Assembly (NCBI RefSeq): GCF_001514285.1
Contig: NZ_KQ949023.1
Span: forward strand, 248,001 to 312,000
Direction of reading: 5' to 3'
Length of the DNA: 64,000 nt
Source of the DNA: Streptomyces sp. DSM 15324
GTDB taxonomy: Bacteria > Actinomycetota > Actinomycetes > Streptomycetales > Streptomycetaceae
Part shown: positions 33,821 to 42,924 of the stretch, piece after piece
Layout: the number at the start of each line of letters is the position of its first letter
How positions within the stretch are numbered: the first letter of the stretch is position 1
Made by a program: the position numbers and the translations under genes
Notes under the pieces: model-generated
Seen by the model: the letters and a program-made list of their open reading frames with translations, nothing else
Told to the model about the DNA's origin: nothing
The model's database searches: none

Positions 33821-34978
33821 GTGCGCCGTACGGTGTTCAACGAGGATCACGAGGCGTTCCGGGAGACCCTTCGCGCCTTCATCGAGGCCGAGGTCGTCCC
33901 GGTCTACGACGCCTGGCTCGAGGCCGGCCAGGCGCCGCGCGACTTCTACTACAAGCTCGCCGAGCTGGGCATCTTCGGCATCCGTGTCGACGAGGAGTAC
34001 GGCGGCGCCGGCATCGAGTCCTACAAGTTCGAGGCCATCCTCTACGAGGAGACCGCCCGCGCCGGCATCACCTTCGGCGGCTCCGGCGTGCACGTCCTGC
34101 TCGGCCTCCCGTACATCAAGCTCCTCGCCACCGACGAGCAGAAGAAGCGCTACCTGCCGAAGTTCGTCTCCGGCGAGGAGATGTGGGCCATCGCGATGAC
34201 CGAGCCGGGCACCGGCTCCGACCTCGCCGGCATGCGCACCACCGCCAAGCTCTCCGAGGACGGCACGCACTACGTCCTCAACGGCGCCAAGACCTTCATC
34301 ACCGGCGGCGTGCACGCCGACCGCATGATCGTCTGCGCCCGCACCTCCGCGCCCTCCGCCGAGGACCGCCGCTTCGGCATCTCCCTCTTCGTCGTCGACA
34401 CCAAGGCCGAGGGCTACTCCGTCGGCCGCAAGCTCGACAAGCTCGGCCTGAAGACCTCCGACACCGCCGAGCTGGCGTTCGTCGACGTCAAGGTGCCCGC
34501 CGAGGACCTCCTCGGCGAGGAGAACAAGGGCTTCTACTACCTCGGCCACAACCTCGCCTCCGAGCGCTGGGGCATCGCCTACGGCGCCTACGCGCAGGCC
34601 AAGGCCGCCGTCCGGTTCGCCAAGGACTACGTCAAGGAGCGCACCGTCTTCGGGCAGCCGGTCGCCGCCTTCCAGAACACCAAGTTCGAGCTGGCCGCCT
34701 GCCAGGCCGAGGTGGACGCCGCCGAGGCCGTCGTGGACCGCGCCACCGAGGCCCTCGACGCGGGCGAGCTGACCCCTGCCGAGGCCGCCTCCGCCAAGCT
34801 GTTCACCACCGAGGTCGCCCACCGCGTCATCGACCGCTGCCTCCAGCTGCACGGCGGCTACGGCTTCATGAACGAGTACCCGATCGCCCGTCTGTACGCC
34901 GACAACCGCGTCAACCGCATCTACGGCGGCACCAGCGAGATCATGAAGTCGATCATCGCCAAGGACATGGGCCTGTAA
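33821..34978 (+). CDS. Acyl-CoA dehydrogenase, long-chain (ACADL-like) type
   Basis: 385-aa FAD enzyme of fatty-acid beta-oxidation. 'MTEPGTGSDLAGMRTTAKL' and 'LNGAKTFITGGVHAD' are the family signatures. Near the C-terminus 'IYGGTSEIMKSIIAKDMG' lacks the medium-chain catalytic Glu, but E248 in 'ASERWGIA' occupies the long-chain/isovaleryl catalytic position, as in LCAD. GTG 33821 has GGAGG 8 nt upstream and is preferred over TTG 33797, which has no ribosome site. The thioesterase gene follows 36 nt later. Confidence 0.92.
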   Translation: MRRTVFNEDHEAFRETLRAFIEAEVVPVYDAWLEAGQAPRDFYYKLAELGIFGIRVDEEYGGAGIESYKFEAILYEETARAGITFGGSGVHVLLGLPYIKLLATDEQKKRYLPKFVSGEEMWAIAMTEPGTGSDLAGMRTTAKLSEDGTHYVLNGAKTFITGGVHADRMIVCARTSAPSAEDRRFGISLFVVDTKAEGYSVGRKLDKLGLKTSDTAELAFVDVKVPAEDLLGEENKGFYYLGHNLASERWGIAYGAYAQAKAAVRFAKDYVKERTVFGQPVAAFQNTKFELAACQAEVDAAEAVVDRATEALDAGELTPAEAASAKLFTTEVAHRVIDRCLQLHGGYGFMNEYPIARLYADNRVNRIYGGTSEIMKSIIAKDMGL

Positions 34979-35014
34979 GGTCCCGGCAATCACTGCCCGG
35001 TACAACCAGACGCC

Positions 35015-35908
35015 ATGAGCCAGGCACTTCAGGATCTCCTCGATCTGCTCGACCTCGAGCAGATCGAGGAGAACATCTTCCGCGGCCAGTCCCGCTCCGC
35101 CGTCGTCCCCCGGGTCTTCGGGGGACAGGTGGCGGCGCAGGCGCTGGTCGCCGCCGGGCGCACGGTCCCCGCCGACCGGCACGCCCACTCCCTGCACGCG
35201 TACTTCCTGCGCATGGGCGACCCGGGCGCCCCCATCGTCTACAACGTCGAGCGGATCCGCGACGGCCGTTCCTTCACCACCCGCCGCGCGGTCGCCGTCC
35301 AGCACGGCCGGCCGATCTTCACGCTGTCGGCGTCCTTCCAGGCGTACGAGGAGGGCCTCGACCACCAGGCCCCCATGCCGCCCGCCCCCGACCCCGAGTC
35401 GGTCCCCACCGGCCAGGAGCGGCTGCGCGGCTACGACCATCTCGACCCGGCGGTCGTCGAGCGGTTCCTCGAGGCCCGCGAGGCGATCGACCTGCGGTAC
35501 GTCGACGACCCGCCCTACGGCAGGTTCGGCGAGCCGCGCGAGCCGCACAGCCAGGTCTGGTTCCGCACCAACGGCAAGCTCGCGGACGACCCGCTCCTGC
35601 ACGTCGTCCTCGCCACCTACGTCTCCGACATGACCCTGCTCGACTCCATCCTGCTCGCGCACGGGCGCGGCGGCTGGGCCGTCGGGGACGTCGTCGGGGC
35701 CTCCCTGGACCACGCGATGTGGTTCCACCGCCCGTTCCGCGCCGACGAATGGCTGCTCTACGACCAGGAGTCGCCGTCCGCGTCCGGCGGGCGCGGCCTC
35801 GGCCAGGCCCGCATCTACACGCAGGACGGACGGCTCGCGGTCTCGGTGATCCAGGAGGGCGTGGTCCGCGTCCCACGGGCCCCGGAAACACCCCCCAGCG
35901 CTACCTGA
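35015..35908 (+). CDS. tesB: Acyl-CoA thioesterase II
   Basis: 297-aa double hot-dog thioesterase hydrolysing acyl-CoA to free acid and CoA. 'NIFRGQSRSAVVPRVFGGQV' is the TesB N-terminus; 'SLHAYFLRMGDPGAPIVYNV' and 'DHAMWFHRPFRADEWLLYDQ' are the hot-dog cores with the catalytic Asp/Thr/Gln region. Probably co-transcribed with the dehydrogenase. Its 3' end overlaps the convergent gene by 8 nt. Confidence 0.93.
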   Translation: MSQALQDLLDLLDLEQIEENIFRGQSRSAVVPRVFGGQVAAQALVAAGRTVPADRHAHSLHAYFLRMGDPGAPIVYNVERIRDGRSFTTRRAVAVQHGRPIFTLSASFQAYEEGLDHQAPMPPAPDPESVPTGQERLRGYDHLDPAVVERFLEAREAIDLRYVDDPPYGRFGEPREPHSQVWFRTNGKLADDPLLHVVLATYVSDMTLLDSILLAHGRGGWAVGDVVGASLDHAMWFHRPFRADEWLLYDQESPSASGGRGLGQARIYTQDGRLAVSVIQEGVVRVPRAPETPPSAT

Positions 35909-36689
35909 GGCCGGCTTCCGCCAGCAGGTACGCGACCATCGGGTCGTAGTGCCGCGGGCTGGGCACGTGGTCGTCGAGGGGGACCGCCACCTGGACGGTC
36001 CCCTCCGCCTCCGCGAGGAACAGCGCCGGGTCGTTGCAGTCGGCGTACCCGACGGAGTCCACGCCGTGCTGTCCGGCGTACCCCGCCCAGCCGTGGTCGG
36101 CGACCACCAGGTCGGGCAGCGGGCGGCCCTCCCGCTCCAGCGCGGTCAGGATCGCCTTCATCGGCTCGCCCGAGTGGGTGTGCCACAGGGTCGCCCCGTG
36201 CTCCAGCACCGCCACCCCGGCGAGCTGCCAGACGTACCCCTCGTCCGTCTGGAGCCCCTCCGGGATCACCACGATCTCGCAGCCGGCCGCCCGCAGCGCG
36301 GCGGACGTCTCGTGGTGCACGTCCAGCAGACCGCCCGGGTGACCGGTCGCGAACAGCACCCGCTGCCGCCCCTCGGCGGCCTTGCGCAGCCGCGCCGCCA
36401 TCCGGTCCAGACCGTCCACGGTCAGCTCCGGGTCGATGGTGTCCTGGCCGTAGCGGTGCTCGGCGTCGTCGTTGACCCCCACCCGCTCCGCCATCACCGC
36501 GAGCACGTCCTGCTCGTCCGTCCAGCGCTCGCCGAACTCCAGGCCGAACCAGAAGTTCCGGTTGCCGTTCGCGAGCTGACGGTAGTGGGAGAGGTTGTTC
36601 TCGCGCGGCGTGGCGACCTCCCCCGCGATGCGGGTTCTGACGAGGTGGTCGACGAGTTCGGCGCGGCTGGGGGTCCCGGGTATCGGCAT
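35901..36689 (-). CDS. Phosphatase-like conserved protein
   Basis: About 262 aa, no signal peptide. 'HLVRTRIAGEVATPRENNLS', 'FATGHPGGLLDVHHE', 'GATLWHTHSGEPMKAILTAL' and 'VADHGWAGYAGQHGVDSVGY' are His/Asp-rich blocks that could bind metal. Orthologues in Streptomyces are often labelled phosphatase, from memory; no reaction is proven and the fold is not assigned here. ATG 36689 chosen over 36698 for its GGGGA upstream. It may share a transcript with the PucR gene 62 nt upstream. Confidence 0.65.
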   Translation of the reverse strand: MPIPGTPSRAELVDHLVRTRIAGEVATPRENNLSHYRQLANGNRNFWFGLEFGERWTDEQDVLAVMAERVGVNDDAEHRYGQDTIDPELTVDGLDRMAARLRKAAEGRQRVLFATGHPGGLLDVHHETSAALRAAGCEIVVIPEGLQTDEGYVWQLAGVAVLEHGATLWHTHSGEPMKAILTALEREGRPLPDLVVADHGWAGYAGQHGVDSVGYADCNDPALFLAEAEGTVQVAVPLDDHVPSPRHYDPMVAYLLAEAGLR

Positions 36690-36751
36690 GGTCCCCATTG
36701 TGGGGCAGCGGACTGTGGCCGTCGTCACCGTTCCGGGCGCTGGGACGTGCG

Positions 36752-38245
36752 TCACTGTTCGCTCGCGCGCAGGGCGAACCACAGCTCCATGCGGACGTCC
36801 GGGTCGTCCAGATCCGTCCCGAGGAGGGAGGCGCACCGGGCCATCCGCTGGCGGACCGTGTTGCGGTGCACGGAGAGCGCGACGGCGGTTCTGTCCCAGC
36901 TGCCGTGCAGCGAGAGCCAGGTGCGCAGGGTCTCCTTGAGGGCGGGGGCCGCGGCGAGCGGGGCGAGGAGGGCGCGGGCGTCCTCCGGGGGGAGCAGGGA
37001 GGCGAAGGCCCTGTGGGGGGTGTGACGGACGAGGGGGGTGCGGGTCGCCCGCGCGCGGGCCAGGGCGCGGGACGCCTGCCTGTCGGCTGCGGCGAGGTGG
37101 TGCGCGGGTACCTCGCCGCTCACGCCGAGGACCCACTGGGGCTGGGGTTCGGGGCTGCGGTCGGCCGGCACGAGGACGCGGACGACGTCGGGCGTGACGT
37201 CGACCAACGGGGAACCGAGGGCTGCGCCCAGCGCGTCGGCCGACAGCTGCTCCGGCGGGTGCGGGTGCGTCGTGGCTGCTCGCGCGGTCGGGTGGGGACG
37301 CTCCCGCCGGCCGGAGGGCGAGGCATGGACCACGAACCATCGTCCGCCGGGGTCCAGCAGGGGCGTCACCTCCTCGGGGGTCGCCCCCAGGAGCAGGCGC
37401 ACCAGGGCCGAGGTGCGGGCCGTCGCCGAGCCCGTCTCCCGGGTGCTCGTGAGGAGCGTCAGGAGGACCGCTGCGACGGAGGCGATCGTGTGGTCGCCCG
37501 GTTCGTGGGCGGGGGTGGCGACGGCCAGGACGAAGCCGTGGCTCAGGGCGTAGGCCGTGAGGTGGGTGCCCGTGGGCGTGGTGTCGCTGGCGGTGGCGGA
37601 GCCGCGGGCGGTGAGCCGCCGGGCGAGGGCGGCCAGGGAGCCGTCGGTGTCCGCGGCCGGGCCCGCCGCCGCGATCTGCGCGCCCTCGGGGCCGTGGAGC
37701 ACCGCCCTGCCCCCGGTCCGAGCGGCCAGGCGGCTCAGGACGGACGGGACCGGGTCGGGGCGGGCGGCGGCCGAGGCGAGGCTCTGCTGGGCCTCCGTCA
37801 CACGGCGCAGCTCGGCCGTGCGGGCCCGCTCCATCAGCTGCCAGACCGCGCGGGCCACGGCCGCGAACGTCGTCCGGGGCGGGACCTCGACCAGGGGGAG
37901 CCCATGGGTGTCGCAGGCCGCGATCAGGGCCGACGGGACCGTGTCGTGCACCGGCGCCACCCCGAAGCCGAGGGCGGCCCCGCCCGCCGCCGTGATCCGG
38001 GAGACATAGCCGTCGAAGTAGGCGCCCGGGTCGGCCGCCTGCGGGACGTGGACGCCGGCCGTCAACAGCAGCTCCCCGCCCAGCAGATACGGGTACGGGT
38101 CGGCCATCTCCGAGGCGTGCGCCCCGTACAGGACCGTGCCGGGGGCGGCCGGCCCGGCGATCAGCCGCAGGCCCAGGTCCTCGCGGGCCAGCAGCGCGGC
38201 GAGCGGGACGGGCGGGGTGAGGGGGACCGCGGGCTGCTCGGACAT
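36752..38245 (-). CDS. PucR-family transcriptional regulator
   Basis: About 497 aa. Residues ~15-130 form the PucR N-terminal domain ('[20 protein letters not shown]', '[12 protein letters not shown]'). A GGDEF-like CdaR middle domain follows and the C-terminus has an HTH_30 helix-turn-helix ('[20 protein letters not shown]'). PucR regulators control purine, amine or amino-acid catabolism. ATG 38245 has GAGGGA about 9 nt upstream; ATG 38263 is less likely. Divergent from the ureohydrolase gene by 110 nt, which it probably controls. Confidence 0.9.
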   Translation of the reverse strand: MSEQPAVPLTPPVPLAALLAREDLGLRLIAGPAAPGTVLYGAHASEMADPYPYLLGGELLLTAGVHVPQAADPGAYFDGYVSRITAAGGAALGFGVAPVHDTVPSALIAACDTHGLPLVEVPPRTTFAAVARAVWQLMERARTAELRRVTEAQQSLASAAARPDPVPSVLSRLAARTGGRAVLHGPEGAQIAAAGPAADTDGSLAALARRLTARGSATASDTTPTGTHLTAYALSHGFVLAVATPAHEPGDHTIASVAAVLLTLLTSTRETGSATARTSALVRLLLGATPEEVTPLLDPGGRWFVVHASPSGRRERPHPTARAATTHPHPPEQLSADALGAALGSPLVDVTPDVVRVLVPADRSPEPQPQWVLGVSGEVPAHHLAAADRQASRALARARATRTPLVRHTPHRAFASLLPPEDARALLAPLAAAPALKETLRTWLSLHGSWDRTAVALSVHRNTVRQRMARCASLLGTDLDDPDVRMELWFALRASEQ

Positions 38246-38355
38246 GGTGTGCGTTCCCTCCATTTCCTGGCCGCCGTATGGAGGAAACGTACGCTTCGCA
38301 GCCGTCGGCCTGCCACCTACCGTGGAGACACCCCCCAGAAAGAAGGCCTGTGACC

Positions 38356-39324
38356 ATGAGCGGCAACGACACGCCTCGCGGACCCGTCGACTCCTCCCGC
38401 ATCCCGCGGTACGCCGGACCCGCGACCTTCGCCCGGCTGCCCCGCCTCGACGAGGTCGGCCGCGCCGACGTGGCCGTGGTCGGTGTGCCGTTCGACTCGG
38501 GGGTCTCCTACCGGCCGGGCGCCCGCTTCGGCGGCAACGCGATCCGTGAGGCCTCCCGGCTGCTGCGCCCCTACAACCCGGCGCAGGACGCCTCCCCCTT
38601 CGCCCTCGCGCAGGTCGCGGACGGCGGCGACATCGCGGTGAACCCGTTCAACATCAACGAGGCGGTCGAGACGGTCGAGGCCGCGGCCGACGAACTGCTC
38701 GGCACCGGCGCCCGGCTGATGACCCTCGGCGGCGACCACACCATCGCGCTGCCCCTGCTGCGGTCCGTGGCGAAGAAGCACGGCCCGGTCGCGCTGCTGC
38801 ACTTCGACGCCCACCTGGACACCTGGGACACCTACTTCGGGGCCGAGTACACGCACGGCACCCCGTTCCGCCGGGCCGTCGAGGAGGGCATCCTCGACAC
38901 CGAGGCCCTCTCGCACGTCGGCACCCGCGGCCCCCTCTACGGCAAGCAGGACCTCACCGACGACGAGAAGATGGGCTTCGGCATCGTCACCTCCGCCGAC
39001 ATCTACCGGCGCGGCGCCGACGAGGTCGCCGACCAGCTCCGCCAGCGCATCGGCGACCGGCCGCTGTACATCTCCATCGACATCGACTGCCTGGACCCGG
39101 CGCACGCCCCCGGCACCGGCACCCCGGAGGCCGGCGGCATGACCTCCCGCGAGCTGCTGGAGATCCTGCGCGGACTCGCCTCCTGCAACCTGGTCTCCGC
39201 CGACGTCGTCGAGGTGGCGCCCGCGTACGATCACGCGGAGATCACGTCGGTGGCCGCGTCCCACACGGCGTACGAACTGACGACCATCATGTCCCGGCAG
39301 ATTGCGGAGGCCCGCGCGCAGTGA
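38356..39324 (+). CDS. Agmatinase/guanidinobutyrase-type ureohydrolase
   Basis: 322-aa arginase-superfamily Mn enzyme releasing urea from agmatine or a related guanidino compound. Metal motifs: '[10 protein letters not shown]', '[12 protein letters not shown]' and '[19 protein letters not shown]'. Start ATG has GAAGG upstream. The exact guanidino substrate cannot be read from motifs; guanidinobutyrate is as likely as agmatine. The next gene overlaps it by 4 nt (GTGA). Confidence 0.9.
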   Translation: MSGNDTPRGPVDSSRIPRYAGPATFARLPRLDEVGRADVAVVGVPFDSGVSYRPGARFGGNAIREASRLLRPYNPAQDASPFALAQVADGGDIAVNPFNINEAVETVEAAADELLGTGARLMTLGGDHTIALPLLRSVAKKHGPVALLHFDAHLDTWDTYFGAEYTHGTPFRRAVEEGILDTEALSHVGTRGPLYGKQDLTDDEKMGFGIVTSADIYRRGADEVADQLRQRIGDRPLYISIDIDCLDPAHAPGTGTPEAGGMTSRELLEILRGLASCNLVSADVVEVAPAYDHAEITSVAASHTAYELTTIMSRQIAEARAQ

Positions 39325-41006
39325 CCCACGACCACGACCTGGTGCTCCGCCCGACCGCCGCGCAGACGGAGGCCGCGCTCAACCCGCCGCCCGGCCGGAT
39401 CGGCGGAGACCTGGTCGTGGAGACCCTGGCCGCGCTCGGCGCGACCACGGTCTTCGGACTGCCCGGCCAGCACGCGCTGGGCGTGTTCGACGCGCTGCGC
39501 CGCTCCTCCCTGCGGTACGTCGGCCTGCGGGTGGAGAACAACGCGGGCTTCGCGGCGGACGGCTACGGCCGGATCACCGGGGAGGCCGCCCCGCTGCTGC
39601 TGTCGACCGGCCCGGGCGCGCTCACCTCGCTCGCCGCGCTGCACGAGGCGGCCTCCGCCTCCGCGCCCGTGCTGGCGATCAGCAGCCAGATCCCCACGGC
39701 GGGACTGGGCGGCGGCCGCCACGGCTATCTGCACGAACTCCCCGACCAGTCGGCGTCCTTCCGCGGGGTGGTGAAGTCGGTCCACACGGTCCGCAGCGCG
39801 TCACAGATCCCCTCGGCCGTCGCGGCGGCCTGGACGTCCGCGCTGACGGCCCCGCACGGGCCGGTGTGGGTGGAGATCCCCCAGGACGTCCTGCTCGCGC
39901 CGACGTCGATCCCCGTCGTCACCGGCGTCGACGCCTTCCCCGAGGACCTGCCGCCGCGCCCCGAACTGACGGCGGTGGCGGCCGACCTGCTCGCGCGCGC
40001 GACCCGGCCGGCGATCATCGCGGGCGGGGGAGTGGTGCGGGCGGACGCCTCCGGCAAGCTGAGGCAGCTGGCGGAACGGATCGACGCGCCGGTCGTCACC
40101 ACCTTCGGCGGCAAGGGCGCCTTCCCCTGGGCGCACCCGCTGTCCCTGCGGTCCTGGATGGAGGACCGGCACACGACGGACTTCCTGGAGGACGCGGACG
40201 TCCTGCTGGTGATCGGCTCGGGCCTCGGCGAACTCTCCTCGAACTACCACACCTTCAGCCCGCGCGGCCGGGTGATCCAGATCGAGGCCGACCTCGGCAA
40301 ACTGGAGTCCAACCACCCGGCCCTCGGCATCCACGCCGACGCCCGCCTCGCGCTCCAGGCCCTGCTGGAGACGGTGGACCGACGCGAGGACCCGCAGGCA
40401 CCGGCCCGGGTACGGACCGTCCTGGCGCGGGTCGCGGAGCGCATCGCCGCCCAGGACCTCACCCTGGAACAGGACCTGCTGACCTCGGTCAGAAGGGCCC
40501 TGCCCGCCGACTCCCCGTCCTTCTGGGACATGACCATCCTGTCCTACTGGGCCTGGTCCGCCTTCGACCCCGCGGGCCCCAACACCATGCACTCCGCCCA
40601 GGGCGCGGGCGGTCTCGGCTATGCCTTCCCGGCGGCGCTCGGCGCGGCCGTCGCCGACCCCGGCCGCCCTGTCCTGGCGGTCTCCGGGGACGGCGGCGCC
40701 CTCTACTCGATCGCCGAACTGGCGACGGCGAAGCAGTACGACCTCCCCGTCACCTGGCTCGTCGTCGACGACGGCGGCTACGGCATCCTCCGCGAGTACA
40801 TGACGGACGCCTTCGGCGCCACCACGGCGACGGAGCTGACCCGCCCGGACTACGCGGCTCTCGCGGAGTCGTTCGGCGTACCGGGCGTGCTGACGTCCCC
40901 GGAGACCCTGGAGCGGGATCTGGCCAAGGCCCTGGCCGCCCCCGGCCCCTCCGTGGTGGTCCTCCCGGCCCTGCTGCGGATGTTCGCCCCGACGCACCTC
41001 GGCTGA
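39321..41006 (+). CDS. Thiamine-diphosphate-dependent enzyme (acetolactate synthase-like)
   Basis: 561-aa ThDP enzyme with the three-domain layout of acetolactate synthase or benzoylformate decarboxylase. '[19 protein letters not shown]' and '[18 protein letters not shown]' hold the activating Glu region; the C-terminal cofactor motif runs from '[14 protein letters not shown]' to '[10 protein letters not shown]', where the usual NN is DD. No regulatory subunit or ilv genes are near. Coupling to the ureohydrolase and PucR suggests 2-oxo-acid decarboxylation or amination-linked catabolism rather than branched-chain synthesis (inference). Confidence 0.85.
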   Translation: MTHDHDLVLRPTAAQTEAALNPPPGRIGGDLVVETLAALGATTVFGLPGQHALGVFDALRRSSLRYVGLRVENNAGFAADGYGRITGEAAPLLLSTGPGALTSLAALHEAASASAPVLAISSQIPTAGLGGGRHGYLHELPDQSASFRGVVKSVHTVRSASQIPSAVAAAWTSALTAPHGPVWVEIPQDVLLAPTSIPVVTGVDAFPEDLPPRPELTAVAADLLARATRPAIIAGGGVVRADASGKLRQLAERIDAPVVTTFGGKGAFPWAHPLSLRSWMEDRHTTDFLEDADVLLVIGSGLGELSSNYHTFSPRGRVIQIEADLGKLESNHPALGIHADARLALQALLETVDRREDPQAPARVRTVLARVAERIAAQDLTLEQDLLTSVRRALPADSPSFWDMTILSYWAWSAFDPAGPNTMHSAQGAGGLGYAFPAALGAAVADPGRPVLAVSGDGGALYSIAELATAKQYDLPVTWLVVDDGGYGILREYMTDAFGATTATELTRPDYAALAESFGVPGVLTSPETLERDLAKALAAPGPSVVVLPALLRMFAPTHLG

Positions 41007-41020
41007 GCCGCCTTCGGGCG

Positions 41021-41051
41021 CCCGGCGGGGCACACCCCGCGCCCCGCCGGG
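41021..41051. terminator. Hairpin after the ThDP enzyme gene
   Basis: Arms 41021-41030 (CCCGGCGGGG) and 41042-41051 (CCCCGCCGGG) pair perfectly, 15 nt past the stop codon. Confidence 0.7.
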
Positions 41052-41099
41052 AAGTTCAAGCTACGGCACCGGCGGCCCGGCCGCGGCCGGAGCCGAGGT

Positions 41100-41130
41100 G
41101 CCCCCGCCGGGCCCGGTGCGCGGCGGGGGC
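41100..41130. terminator. Hairpin after the DUF7691-like gene
   Basis: Arms 41100-41109 (GCCCCCGCCG) and 41121-41130 (CGGCGGGGGC) pair perfectly, just past the minus-strand stop at 41149; with the 41021 hairpin it separates convergent genes. Confidence 0.7.
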
Positions 41131-41148
41131 CTTTCGGGTTCCCGCCGG

Positions 41149-41772
41149 TCAGCCGAACCAGAAGAAGATCGAGTCGTCCCTGCGGCCGAGCCGGCGTGCC
41201 GTCTCCCACTCCTGCGCCTCGAACCGCATCAGCTCGGCGAGCCGCCTCGCCGGGCCGGCGAACTCCTCGTCCAGCAGGCTCAGTACCCGCTCGTACGTCT
41301 CCGCCAGCAGCGCCGCCCGCTCGGCCGGCAGCACCCCGATCTGCGGGACCGTGTCACCGGGGTGCGGCAGCCGCAGCGGTGGTCCGCTGAAGAGGAAGGT
41401 CGCGGGCAGGACCTCCCTCGGGACACCGTGCCGGGCCAGCTCGCTGTCCAGCGCGAAGAACCAGGACGGCCGCTGCCAGGTCCCGAGGGAGGTGACGTCG
41501 GAGAAGTACGGGGCCACGGCCTCGCGGAAGGCGTACGTGTACGCCGGACACAGCTCCGCGCTCGGCGGCCCGCCCTCGATGAGTTCCTCCAGCGCCCGCG
41601 CGACCGGCACCCGCAGGTCGCTGCCCGCCTCGCGCAGCCGTGCGTCGGCCTTCCGGCACCGCTCGCGCACGATGGCGAGCATCCGTTCCTGTTCCTGCGT
41701 CCGCTCCACCGCCGTGAGCAGCCGGATCACCCCTCGCATGTCACCGGTGCTCATCTCCAGGCAGTAGCCCAC
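41149..41772 (-). CDS. DUF7691-like conserved protein
   Basis: 207-aa helical soluble protein, no catalytic motif. Start 'MGYCLEMSTGDMRGVIRLLTA' resembles Streptomyces DUF7691-type proteins; 'YTYAFREAVAPYFSDVTSLG' and 'IFFWFG' at the end are characteristic blocks. GTG 41772 was chosen because GGGGAGGA lies 7 nt upstream; the frame is open back to 41865. Function unknown; it is a single gene between terminators. Confidence 0.65.
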   Translation of the reverse strand: MGYCLEMSTGDMRGVIRLLTAVERTQEQERMLAIVRERCRKADARLREAGSDLRVPVARALEELIEGGPPSAELCPAYTYAFREAVAPYFSDVTSLGTWQRPSWFFALDSELARHGVPREVLPATFLFSGPPLRLPHPGDTVPQIGVLPAERAALLAETYERVLSLLDEEFAGPARRLAELMRFEAQEWETARRLGRRDDSIFFWFG

Positions 41773-41843
41773 TGATTGGTCCTCCCCGCTCACACGCTCG
41801 CCCTGGCGATCATCATGACCATGATCCACCAAGACGCCCATGC

Positions 41844-41882
41844 CGCAGGGCCCTCCCGGGAACACTCCGGGAGGGCCCTGCG
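41844..41882. terminator. Endonuclease gene terminator
   Basis: Arms 41844-41859 and 41867-41882 form a perfect 16-bp stem with a 7-nt loop, 24 nt past the endonuclease stop. Confidence 0.88.
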
Positions 41883-41905
41883 GCGGGGCTGTGCGACGCG
41901 GTGTC

Positions 41906-42712
41906 CTACCAGATCGCCTCGACCCACTCGGGGTGGTCGATGAACGGGTTGCGGTTGTGCTGGTAGGTGTCGTAGATGACCTGGTTGCGCTTCTCCTCGA
42001 AGGCGCTCGGCGGGTCCGCCTCGTTCCACGCCTTGAGGACGGAGAGCTTGCCCATGAACGGGTCGCTGCCGTTGTTGACCTTCTCGTTGGGCTCCAGGTC
42101 GGCGAAGCCGTCCCCGCCGTCGTAGCGGACGGCCATGTAGAGGATCATGCGGGCCACGTCGCCCTTGTCGGCGTCGCGCGGCTCGAAGGAGTCGGAGTCG
42201 ACCTTGCTGCCGCCGCCGCCCGCGACCGCGCTGCCGCCGTTGTCGAAGTCGAGGTTGCCGCGGGTGCTGTTGACCTGGACGTCGCAGGCGCGCAGGTGGT
42301 GCAGGTCGGTGCCGGGGCCGGTCACCTCGCCGAAGTCGCCGTGGGACTTGGCCCAGGTGTGCTCGCGGTTCCAGTCGCCGACGTCCCCGCCGTTGAGGGA
42401 CTTGCTGCGTGAGGCACCGCTGTACAGCAGGAGCACGTTGCTGCTGTTGTTCGGGTCCTGGTCGGTGACCTTCAGCGCGTTCCAGACCGCGGAGTACGAG
42501 ATCTTCGAGACGCCGCTGCTGATGATCGTGTGGAGGGACGACTTCAGGCTCGTACCCGTCTTGCCCACGGCGTTCTTGTAGTACGTCGAGTCGTACGCCG
42601 TCGTCGTCGCCGCGGCGGGGGTCGCGGTGAGCGCGGGCACGGTGAGGCCGACCAGGACGGTCGCGGTGCCGAGCGCCACCGACTTCCATCGGTGGATGCG
42701 TGTCGCCAGCAT
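41906..42712 (-). CDS. Secreted endonuclease I-family nuclease
   Basis: 268 aa from ATG 42712. Signal peptide 'SVALGTATVLVGLTVPALTA' with an Ala-rich cleavage area. The mature part matches EndoI/NucM-type DNases: 'GDWNREHTWAKSHGDFGEVT' with the catalytic His and 'GTDLHHLRACDVQVNSTRGN' with metal-binding His/Asn. Probably digests extracellular DNA for nutrients or during programmed cell death. Longer starts to 42823 exist, but no ribosome site favours them. Monocistronic, ended by a strong hairpin. Confidence 0.9.
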   Translation of the reverse strand: MLATRIHRWKSVALGTATVLVGLTVPALTATPAAATTTAYDSTYYKNAVGKTGTSLKSSLHTIISSGVSKISYSAVWNALKVTDQDPNNSSNVLLLYSGASRSKSLNGGDVGDWNREHTWAKSHGDFGEVTGPGTDLHHLRACDVQVNSTRGNLDFDNGGSAVAGGGGSKVDSDSFEPRDADKGDVARMILYMAVRYDGGDGFADLEPNEKVNNGSDPFMGKLSVLKAWNEADPPSAFEEKRNQVIYDTYQHNRNPFIDHPEWVEAIW

Positions 42713-42870
42713 GTGGGGTGTCCGATCTACGCGGGTTGATGGGGGCGGCACTCGGGAGCGTGACATGGACATGCGATCGTGTAAATGGACTGCGCGTGTC
42801 CATTCGGTGACCGGTAGCGGCAAATCGCCCCTTGTCTACGCGAGTTGACAGTGTGTGAACCTACGAAAAC

Positions 42871-42895
42871 GGTCCCTGACGGGATGTCAGGGACC
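42871..42895 (-). terminator. Terminator of the GT39 gene
   Basis: Arms 42871-42880 (GGTCCCTGAC) and 42886-42895 (GTCAGGGACC), loop of 5, followed on the minus strand by CGTTTTCG, a rare T-run in this GC-rich genome. Confidence 0.88.
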
Positions 42896-42924
42896 TTGGG
42901 GCCGTACCGGTCAGCCGGGTGGTG

